Assembly (NCBI GenBank): GCA_021810735.1
Contig: JAJZIF010000016.1
Location: forward strand, 1 to 19,995
Source of the DNA: Acidobacteriota bacterium
Lineage (GTDB): Bacteria; Acidobacteriota; Terriglobia; Terriglobales; Acidobacteriaceae
Length of the DNA: 19,995 nucleotides
Reading direction: 5' to 3'
A program made the position numbers and the translations under genes. The notes under the pieces are model-generated. The model made no database searches, was not told the origin of the DNA, and saw only the letters and a list, made by a program, of their open reading frames with translations. Positions 7,941-13,452 of the stretch are shown here, in pieces; position 1 is the first letter of the stretch, and each line of letters starts with the position of its first letter.

Positions 7941-7974
7941 AAAGCCTCCGGTCCGCCGGAGGCTTTTCTCTTTT
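7941..7974 (+). terminator. Rho-independent terminator after the small secreted protein gene
   Basis: AAAGCCTCCGG (7941-7951) pairs perfectly with CCGGAGGCTTT (7956-7966) around a TCCG loop and runs into TTTTCTCTTTT. It lies 18 bp after the stop codon and about 50 bp before thiG, which separates the two transcripts. Confidence 0.88.
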
Positions 7975-8013
7975 CCTCCCCATCCTCGAAAATCTCCACT
8001 CATCCCTTCGGCT

Positions 8014-8019
8014 TACAAT
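8014..8019 (+). promoter_or_regulatory. -10 element (TACAAT) placed for leaderless start of thiG
   Basis: TACAAT ends 7 nt before the thiG ATG (8027), the same geometry as at 7397-7402. No Shine-Dalgarno and no clear -35 were found. The 52 bases between the terminator and this site leave no room for a TPP riboswitch. Confidence 0.45.
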
Positions 8020-8026
8020 CAGACTC

Positions 8027-8797
8027 ATGGAACCCTTGGTCATCGCCGGGCGGGCATTCCAGTCCCGCCTCATCGTCGGCACCGGTAAATACAAGGACGG
8101 CCCGGAAACGCAGCGCGCCATCGAAGCCTCTGGCGCCGAAATGGTCACCGTTGCCGTCCGTCGCGTCAACCTCGACCGCTCAAAGGAATCGCTGCTCGAC
8201 TTCATCGATCCCCAGCGCTACTTCCTGCTTCCCAACACCGCCGGCTGCTACACCGCCGAGGACGCCATCCGCGCCGCGCGTCTCGGCCGCGAAGTCGGCC
8301 TCTCTGACTGGGTCAAAATCGAAGTCATCGGCGACCAGGCCACGCTCTACCCCGATGTCCAGGCCACTCTTGAGGCTACCCGCACATTGGTGAAGGAAGG
8401 CTTTACAGTTCTCCCGTATACCTCTGATGATGTTGTATTTGCGAAACGCCTCATCGATGCCGGGGCCTCCGCCGTCATGCCCCTCGCCGCACCCATCGGC
8501 TCCGGACTCGGCATCCAGAATCGCGCCACCCTCGCCATCCTCCGCGAAATGATCACCGAGGTCCCCCTCGTCGTCGACGCCGGCGTCGGCACCGCCTCTG
8601 ACGCCGCCCTGGCCATGGAAATGGGCGCCGACGGCGTCCTCATGAACACCGCCATCGCCGCCGCCGCTAACCCCGTCCTCATGGCCGAAGCCATGCAGCA
8701 TGCCGTCCTCGCCGGACGCGAAGCCTACATCGCAGGGCGCATGCCGCGCAAACTCTACGCTACCGCCAGCTCGCCGCTCGAAGGGATCTCCCGATAG
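8027..8797 (+). CDS. thiG: Thiazole synthase ThiG
   Basis: ThiG is the cytoplasmic (beta/alpha)8 enzyme that condenses deoxyxylulose phosphate, dehydroglycine and the ThiS thiocarboxylate into the thiazole phosphate of thiamine. The 256-residue length is normal. Visible hallmarks are RLIVGTGKY near the N-terminus, TVAVRR at 41-46, the Schiff-base lysine in DWVKIEV (Lys97), and the phosphate-binding PIGSGLGI and [18 protein letters not shown] segments. It is unusual that no thiS, thiF, thiO/thiH, thiE or thiC lies next to it. ruvC follows 22 bp downstream in the same direction and may be cotranscribed. Its partner proteins must be encoded elsewhere. Confidence 0.96.
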   Translation: MEPLVIAGRAFQSRLIVGTGKYKDGPETQRAIEASGAEMVTVAVRRVNLDRSKESLLDFIDPQRYFLLPNTAGCYTAEDAIRAARLGREVGLSDWVKIEVIGDQATLYPDVQATLEATRTLVKEGFTVLPYTSDDVVFAKRLIDAGASAVMPLAAPIGSGLGIQNRATLAILREMITEVPLVVDAGVGTASDAALAMEMGADGVLMNTAIAAAANPVLMAEAMQHAVLAGREAYIAGRMPRKLYATASSPLEGISR

Positions 8798-8819
8798 CGG
8801 CGCGCTGCTTCGGTGATTT

Positions 8820-9356
8820 ATGCGCGTCTTCGGCATCGATTGCGGCTCTGAAACGACCGGCTACGGCGTGGTTGAAACTCTCCACTCCTCCGGCCGCGCC
8901 GGCCACTCCCACGATCTCGCCTCCATCGCCTTCGGCGGCATCTCCCCGCCCAAAAAACTCGCGCTCCCCGCGCGCCTCGCCTTCGTCCACTCGCGCCTTG
9001 AAACCCTCCTCGCCGAGCACCAGCCCGATATCGTCGCCGTCGAAGAGGTCTTCTACTCCGTCAACGCCAAATCTGCCCTCAAGCTCGGCCACGTCCGCGG
9101 CATCGCCCTGCTTGCCATCGCCAACGCCGGCCTGCCCCTCGCCGAATACGCCCCGCTCACCATCAAATCCACCGTCACCGGCTACGGACTCGCCCAGAAG
9201 GAGCAGGTTCAGTTCATGGTCGCCCGCCTTCTCAATCTTCCCGAACCGCCCCAGCCCGCCGACGCCGCCGACGCTCTCGCCATCGCCATTTGCCACATTC
9301 GCCACGCGCAAACCCTCGCCGCGCAGTTGCCCGCGCGCCCCGCTGCACCGAAATGA
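8820..9356 (+). CDS. ruvC: Crossover junction endodeoxyribonuclease RuvC
   Basis: RuvC is the Mg-dependent, dimeric RNase H-fold resolvase that cuts Holliday junctions with RuvAB. The 178-residue product starts MRVFGIDCG, placing catalytic Asp7. AVEEVF supplies Glu75, and ADAADALAIAI supplies Asp148 and Asp151, so the acidic tetrad is complete. The NAKSALKLGHVRG segment between them is strongly conserved in the family. The ATG at 8820 has no evident Shine-Dalgarno and lies 22 bp after thiG. ruvA and ruvB are not in the window. The C-terminal tail is short and Ala/Pro rich. Confidence 0.96.
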   Translation: MRVFGIDCGSETTGYGVVETLHSSGRAGHSHDLASIAFGGISPPKKLALPARLAFVHSRLETLLAEHQPDIVAVEEVFYSVNAKSALKLGHVRGIALLAIANAGLPLAEYAPLTIKSTVTGYGLAQKEQVQFMVARLLNLPEPPQPADAADALAIAICHIRHAQTLAAQLPARPAAPK

Positions 9357-9432
9357 CGGCAAAGTAACGCAACCAACCGCCACCGTCGCGCGTTTCTATA
9401 TGTAGAGGCACACCAGCAAGGAGGGAGTCGCC

Positions 9433-11115
9433 ATGCAGCACAATACCCATTGCCATTCGTTCCGCTTTTCCATTCGCGGATTTTCTATGGTGGTCGCTGC
9501 ACTGGGCCTGCTTCTCCTGCCCGCGCTGCCGCTGCGCGCACAAACCAGCACATCGTCTTACGACCAGTCGCAGGCCATTCCGCCCGCGCCGCCGCCCGAC
9601 GCCGCCGTCACCCAGCGCAACCTGCGCCTCAGCGACGTTCACGGCGACGTCAAGGTCTATAGCGGCGACCTGCTCGCCTTTCCGCAGGCCTTCGTCAATA
9701 TGCCGCTGGTCCAGGGCATGCGCATCGTCGCCGGCGATTCGGGCCGCGCGGAAATCCAGTTTGCCGATGGCAGCGTCGCTCGCATCGCCCCCAACAGCTC
9801 GCTGCTCATCGCCCGCCTCGGCAGCACCAACGACGGCATCCTCAACAGCCGCCTCGAAGCCCTCACCGGCCTCACCTATTACGAGTTCAACGGCGAAGTC
9901 GGCAATCAGTACACCCTCAGCGTCGGACCGGAAACCATCGTCCCCTCCGGCAACGCTGTCATCCGCGTCGACATGGACAACACCCCCTATCAGGTCGCGG
10001 ATATGGAGGGCGGTCTCCAGATTCTCCGCGGCAACAATCTCATCGTCTCCCTCCAGTCCGGCCAGAGCGTCTCCTTCGATCCCTCCGACCCTCAGATGTA
10101 CCAGCTCAGCGACTCCATCCCGCCCAACTCCTGGGATCAGTGGAACTCCAACCGCGATGCCGACCTCGCCCAGCTCGCCTCCAACGCCAATCAGTCCTCT
10201 TCCAGCACCAATTCCGCCTGGAACGAGCTCAACTATTACGGTGACTGGTACAACGTTCCCGGCTACGGCGAGGGCTGGGCGCCCGCCGGCGTCGGTCAGA
10301 ACTGGGACCCCTACGGCTACGGCTGGTGGGGTTACTATCCTTGGGGCTACACCTGGATCTCCGGCTATCCCTGGGGCTGGTGGCCCTATCACTGCGGCTA
10401 TTGGAACTGGTTCAGCGGCAACGGCTGGATGTGGTTCCCCGGCGGCTGCGGATGGGGCGGCTTCGGCGGCGGCTGGTATCCCATGGCATACATCCAGTCC
10501 GCTCCGCCGCATTACCGCAGGCTCATTCGCCCGGCTCGCACCGCTCACGGACCCGGGCGCCGCGTCCCGCGCCTCTATCCGGTCGACCGCGGCAATCAGT
10601 TCTCCCGGGGCTTCCGCTCCTTTGGCGGAGCTAAGCCCTCGCCCCGCACCTTCAACATCGACGGCCAGAACCTCACGCCCGTACAGGCAGCCCTGCCCAC
10701 CCTCCAGTTCGCGCCCGTTGGCGGAGGTGGCTACACCTCCACCGCCGCAGCCGCGCATCCCGGCGGAGCACCCAACCGCGTCGGCGGAAGCGTACCCGTC
10801 CTCCGCGCTCCTTACCGCGTCGGTGCTGGCAGTCCCAACTCTGGCGGAAACCGCCCCAGCGGCGGCTCTCGCTTCGGCTCCAGCCCGCGCCACGCCCCGT
10901 TCTTCCGTCCCGGCAACAGCGGCCAGCGTCCGAACTCCGCTCCCCGCAACGGCCCGGTCTTCCACCCGGCTCCACGGCCAAATTCCGGCCCGCGTCCCAC
11001 CCCGAATCGTGGACCTGTCTTCCGCCCCGCTCCTCGACCCGCGCCCATGCCGCATCCCACCTTCCACCCGATGCCGCACCCGTCCGCTCCGCATCCCACC
11101 GGCCGTCCACACTAA
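9433..11115 (+). CDS. Secreted FecR-domain protein with Trp/Tyr/Gly-rich region and Pro/Arg-rich tail
   Basis: The 560-residue product has a signal peptide (hydrophobic 17-34, cleavage near LRA-QT). A FecR-type beta domain follows (about 62-215). It is recognised by DVHGDVKVYSGDL, the GRAEIQFADGSVARIAPNSSL stretch split over 104-124, and QILRGNNLIVSLQSGQSVSF. Residues 270-350 hold 16 tryptophans in 77 positions, amid Tyr, Gly and Pro. This resembles the DUF6600-type segments seen with FecR domains in Acidobacteriota, an association recalled rather than tested. The remaining 200 residues are low-complexity Gly/Pro/Arg with NGPVF and RGPVF repeats. A perfect AAGGAGG at 9418-9424, 8 nt before the ATG, fixes the start. 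Unlike true FecR it has no N-terminal cytoplasmic arm, and no sigma factor gene is nearby. A structural surface or periplasmic role is more likely than signalling. Confidence 0.85.
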   Translation: MQHNTHCHSFRFSIRGFSMVVAALGLLLLPALPLRAQTSTSSYDQSQAIPPAPPPDAAVTQRNLRLSDVHGDVKVYSGDLLAFPQAFVNMPLVQGMRIVAGDSGRAEIQFADGSVARIAPNSSLLIARLGSTNDGILNSRLEALTGLTYYEFNGEVGNQYTLSVGPETIVPSGNAVIRVDMDNTPYQVADMEGGLQILRGNNLIVSLQSGQSVSFDPSDPQMYQLSDSIPPNSWDQWNSNRDADLAQLASNANQSSSSTNSAWNELNYYGDWYNVPGYGEGWAPAGVGQNWDPYGYGWWGYYPWGYTWISGYPWGWWPYHCGYWNWFSGNGWMWFPGGCGWGGFGGGWYPMAYIQSAPPHYRRLIRPARTAHGPGRRVPRLYPVDRGNQFSRGFRSFGGAKPSPRTFNIDGQNLTPVQAALPTLQFAPVGGGGYTSTAAAAHPGGAPNRVGGSVPVLRAPYRVGAGSPNSGGNRPSGGSRFGSSPRHAPFFRPGNSGQRPNSAPRNGPVFHPAPRPNSGPRPTPNRGPVFRPAPRPAPMPHPTFHPMPHPSAPHPTGRPH

Positions 11116-11160
11116 TCTGCCGGGCAACTTCCAACTGCCCATCCCGGAAACACCGCGGGT

Positions 11161-11203
11161 GCCCACACTTTCTTGCCGAATTTTTTGGAAAGAAAGTGTG
11201 GGC
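11161..11203. repeat. Perfect 14-bp inverted repeat (large hairpin) after the FecR-domain gene
   Basis: GCCCACACTTTCTT (11161-11174) is followed after 15 nt by its exact reverse complement AAGAAAGTGTGGGC (11190-11203). The loop contains TTTTTT and no T-tract follows the stem. It may terminate transcription factor-dependently, stabilise the mRNA end, or be a dispersed palindromic element. It starts 45 bp after the stop codon. Confidence 0.7.
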
Positions 11204-11330
11204 CGTATCAGCCAAAGACCGACCCACTCCGCGCTGTTGATGCATCACTCAGTTCTCCCCGCTTGATGCAGCCACCTTGCCGGGAATTACCCCCTAATTC
11301 GCTACCATAGAAATAGGGAACAAATCGCCA

Positions 11331-11357
11331 CGGGGCAGGCCGCAGGAGCCTGCCCCG
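11331..11357 (+). terminator. Terminator-like 10-bp hairpin in the convergent zone
   Basis: CGGGGCAGGC (11331-11340) and GCCTGCCCCG (11348-11357) form a perfect GC-rich stem with a 7-nt loop, followed on the plus strand by ATCCGTTTTCC. The T-tract is short and offset, so termination is plausible but not certain. It lies 215 bp after the nearest upstream coding end, leaving room for a short untranslated transcript ahead of it. Confidence 0.5.
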
Positions 11358-11392
11358 ATCCGTTTTCCGCACTATAACGCCGCCCGCAACCT

Positions 11393-11448
11393 TACGAAAA
11401 AGTCGTAGAACTATACGATTCCAATCGTGTAAACCGTAGAAAATCGTA
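11393..11448. promoter_or_regulatory. Cluster of TACGA/TCGTA dyads (operator-like)
   Basis: TACGA (11393-11397) and TCGTA (11403-11407) form one dyad. ACGATT-CC-AATCGT (11415-11428) forms a second. CCGTA (11434-11438) and TCGTA (11444-11448) repeat the half-site. Half-sites on the plus strand begin at 11403, 11425, 11434 and 11444, so they fall about one or two helical turns apart. A TATGAT hexamer follows at 11472-11477. The arrangement resembles operators of small winged-helix repressors such as BlaI/MecI, an inference from architecture only. No gene in the correct orientation follows. Confidence 0.45.
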
Positions 11449-11585
11449 GCATTACCCGGCGCTGTAAAGTATATGATCCAAAGGAGTTACAAGCCTAACG
11501 CCCCAGTAACATCATGATTCCATGGGACTTAACGGACACTGCTCAACAGCTGAAAATCGCAGGGTAGGAAAGCGCTGGGAGCGAA

Positions 11586-11613
11586 CAACTGGGGACTGAC
11601 AACTGTGGACTGA
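11586..11613. repeat. 14-bp tandem duplication
   Basis: CAACTGGGGACTGA (11586-11599) is followed immediately by CAACTGTGGACTGA (11600-11613), with one mismatch. It ends 7 bp from the stop codon of the Hfq-like gene, within its probable 3' UTR. Confidence 0.75.
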
Positions 11614-11620
11614 ATACGGG

Positions 11621-12103
11621 CTACACCAGCGTCATTGGTCCGTCGCCGTTCCGCTCCGAGGCCTTGAACAGGTACTTGATCGCAGACTTGTAAATCAGCA
11701 CCCGCCCGTTGTTCCGCACCTTGATGCAGTTTCGGTCGTACCACTCGATCACGCCCTCGATCTGCCCACCGTCTTCCAGCACAAACACCATTTGTGTCTG
11801 GGACTGAATCTGCTTTTGGAAATAGAACGCTTCGGCATGCGAGGTATCGTGAGCCGCCGCCGCACCTTGGGTCAGTTCGCGCCGCGTCAGAATCCCCCGG
11901 AAGCCCCTGCGCTGAGTGTCTCGATACGCGGCGGCATTGTCTGGCAGCACCGGGCGAATCAGTTTGCGCTGGCTTGCAAAGACCGCGTCAATCTCTTCTA
12001 CCTTGCTTTGGGCGTCTTCGCCGCGCACTTCTGGCATCGAATCGCGCCCCTTCCCGGCCTTTGCCGAGATCGGGATAGGCGACATGCGTGGAGTCTTGGG
12101 CAT
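11621..12103 (-). CDS. Hfq-like LSm RNA-binding protein with N-terminal extension
   Basis: Hfq proteins form Sm-fold rings that bind sRNA and mRNA. The last 70 of 160 residues fit this fold: EAFYFQKQIQ (91-100) resembles the N-terminal helix. MVFVLEDGGQIEGVIEWYD (105-123) aligns with the Sm1 stretch of Hfq, with EWYDRNCIKVRN matching ESFDQFVILLKN position by position. LIYKSAIKYLF (136-146) matches the Sm2 YKHAIS region. Two RNA-contact residues differ: the Phe42 equivalent is Asn125 and the His57 equivalent is Ser140, while Tyr138-Lys139 are kept. The first 90 residues are basic, probably disordered and not part of the Sm core. ATG 12103 is the longest start; Met7 and Met23 are alternatives. 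A weak GAGAAG precedes it. Being an LSm protein is well supported; a true Hfq function is not proven. Confidence 0.75.
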   Translation of the reverse strand: MPKTPRMSPIPISAKAGKGRDSMPEVRGEDAQSKVEEIDAVFASQRKLIRPVLPDNAAAYRDTQRRGFRGILTRRELTQGAAAAHDTSHAEAFYFQKQIQSQTQMVFVLEDGGQIEGVIEWYDRNCIKVRNNGRVLIYKSAIKYLFKASERNGDGPMTLV

Positions 12104-12320
12104 ACTCAGCTTCTCAAAGGATGTTGCCGTTAGGATGCGGCAGCCCTGTCCGGGGCTGCATTCATGCTTTGGAGGACTGCTCGTATCCTATCGCGACTCT
12201 TGGCTTTCCCGGCAAAAAGCCGCGCTGCTGAGTATGAGAAAAGTAACGTGTGCGTGCCCTCAGGGAAACGCGCACTCTCCGGCGCACCGCTGTACACATC
12301 CGGCAGCATCAACCCGCCTT
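12104..12320. other. 217-bp gap between holB and the Hfq-like gene
   Basis: It contains a 7-bp hairpin GCAGCCC/GGGCTGC (12140-12159) without a T-tract. A 60-codon minus-strand reading frame (12312-12130) is not convincing. A weak promoter-like pair on the minus strand (TTGCCG with TAGGAT, 19 bp apart, in the 12180-12215 area) might serve the Hfq-like gene. The gap is much larger than others in the minus-strand block, so the Hfq-like gene is probably separately transcribed. Confidence 0.4.
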
Positions 12321-13427
12321 CTACCCCCGCGCCGCACCCTCCAGCTCGGTGGCAAACGCATCCAGCGACACGTTGCGGAGCAGATTGCGCCGCATGCCCG
12401 ACTCCACCGCCTGCAAACCCCGCGCCGCGCGCTCCAGCCATTCGAGCGTCACCTGCCCGGCCATCACGTCCAGCTCGCGCTCCAGGTCAATGTTACGAAT
12501 CAGCCCGCTCGCGCCGGAAACCACCATTAGCAGGTCTTCCAGCAGCGAACGCATCGCCTTGATCAGCGCCACCGTCTTCTGCTGGCCCTCCGCGCCCGCC
12601 CGGTACGTCTCCGTCATCCGGAACAGCGCGCTGTGATCCGCCGCCTGCAACGCGTTCCGCAGCAGCACCAGCGCATCCGTTCGGGCCGAGAGATAGCCCG
12701 GCAGGTCAAAGCCCAGCGCGCGTCCCACGGCGCCCTCGGCCAGCCGCGCCACCAGCGCCCGCTCCTTCGGCTTCAGGTCGTTCCGGCGCGAGGCCAGCAG
12801 CGGCTCAATCTCTTCTGTCGGAATCGCCCCCAGCCGCACCAGGCTCGTCCGTGACCGGATCGTTGGCAGCAGCTCGCCCGGATTCTCCGCCGTCAGCACG
12901 ATCAGCGCATACGGCGGCGGCTCCTCCAGCACCTTCAGCAGCGAGTTCGCCGCCTCCTTCATGAACGATGCGCTGGTGAACACAAACACTGACCGCCGCG
13001 CCTCCGCCGGCGTCCGCTGCACCTCCCGGATCATCGTCCGCACCTGTCCCATCTTGATCAGCAGCTGGGGCGGATCGGGCGGAATCACCAGTACGCTCGG
13101 GTGCGTCTGGACCAGGATTCGCGTCTCCTTCTTGTCGACCTCGCGCAGCTCCTCGTGCGCTGCAATCGCCTCGGCCACGCGGGCATCCAGGTCGAGCGCC
13201 TGCCCGATGCGCTCGCAGTTCGCGCACCGCCCGCAGAAGTCAGGCAGCCCGTCTGTCTGCGGCTGCTCCAGGCAGTTCACCGCCTGGGCCAGCATTACCG
13301 CCAGTGTGTATTTGCCCGCTCCGCGCGGCCCCGCCAGCAGCAGCGAATGAGGCAGACGTCCCGCCGCAATCGCTTCGCGCAGGTGACGCACCGCCGTCTC
13401 ATTGCCGATGAAGTCGCTGAAGCCCAC
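12321..13427 (-). CDS. holB: DNA polymerase III clamp loader subunit delta-prime
   Basis: Delta-prime is the stator of the clamp loader that opens the beta clamp onto primed DNA. The 368-residue product begins MGFSDFIGNETAV and has a P-loop region GPRGAGKYT at 33-41. C65-x2-C68-x2-C71 (with C52 upstream) forms the zinc module typical of the family. KEAANSLLKVLEEPP marks the sensor segment, and IRSRTSL corresponds to the SRC motif, here SRT. The P-loop has Tyr instead of Ser/Thr after the lysine, in keeping with delta-prime subunits that do not hydrolyse ATP. The start is GTG 13427, required for the conserved N-terminus. There is no Shine-Dalgarno, and it lies 25 bp after the P450 stop. tmk-holB proximity is common in bacteria; here a P450 gene intervenes. 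Confidence 0.92.
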   Translation of the reverse strand: MGFSDFIGNETAVRHLREAIAAGRLPHSLLLAGPRGAGKYTLAVMLAQAVNCLEQPQTDGLPDFCGRCANCERIGQALDLDARVAEAIAAHEELREVDKKETRILVQTHPSVLVIPPDPPQLLIKMGQVRTMIREVQRTPAEARRSVFVFTSASFMKEAANSLLKVLEEPPPYALIVLTAENPGELLPTIRSRTSLVRLGAIPTEEIEPLLASRRNDLKPKERALVARLAEGAVGRALGFDLPGYLSARTDALVLLRNALQAADHSALFRMTETYRAGAEGQQKTVALIKAMRSLLEDLLMVVSGASGLIRNIDLERELDVMAGQVTLEWLERAARGLQAVESGMRRNLLRNVSLDAFATELEGAARG

Positions 13428-13452
13428 GCGTACAGGGTAGCAAACGCGGAGC

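Larger units (their letters stand above)
11116..11620. other. 505-bp non-coding convergent intergenic zone
   Basis: This stretch separates the plus-strand FecR-domain gene from the minus-strand Hfq-like gene. No convincing protein gene was found; the only ATG with any reading frame in the right part (11513) gives 17 codons without a ribosome site. It contains two perfect hairpins, a 10-bp palindrome TGATGCATCA (11238-11247), a cluster of TACGA/TCGTA dyads, a TATGAT -10-like hexamer (11472-11477) and a 14-bp tandem duplication. Each is listed separately. The density of operator-like and hairpin elements is high for a gap between two gene ends. Confidence 0.7.

Noticed and set aside
7975..8026. 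TPP riboswitch before thiG
   Set aside because: Only about 50 bases separate the upstream terminator from thiG, and the conserved thi-box core sequences are not present.
9232..11166. 644-codon minus-strand reading frame opposite ruvC and the FecR-domain gene
   Set aside because: It lies antisense to two well-supported genes. Its composition is Gly/Val/Ala/Arg-rich with no recognisable motif, as expected from codon bias in GC-rich sequence.
9761..11266. 501-codon plus-strand frame in another phase of the FecR-domain gene
   Set aside because: The Ser/Pro/Ala/Thr-rich translation has no domain. The other frame has a signal peptide, a FecR domain and a perfect ribosome site.
11513..11566. 17-codon frame downstream of the TACGA/TCGTA array
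   Set aside because: There is no ribosome binding site at proper spacing. The AAAGGAG at 11480-11486 is about 26 nt upstream and has no start codon within reach.
12130..12312. Possible 60-residue minus-strand gene between holB and the Hfq-like gene
   Set aside because: It has only a weak AAGGCGGG before the ATG, no recognisable domain, and overlaps a small hairpin. Conservation in relatives would be needed to accept it.
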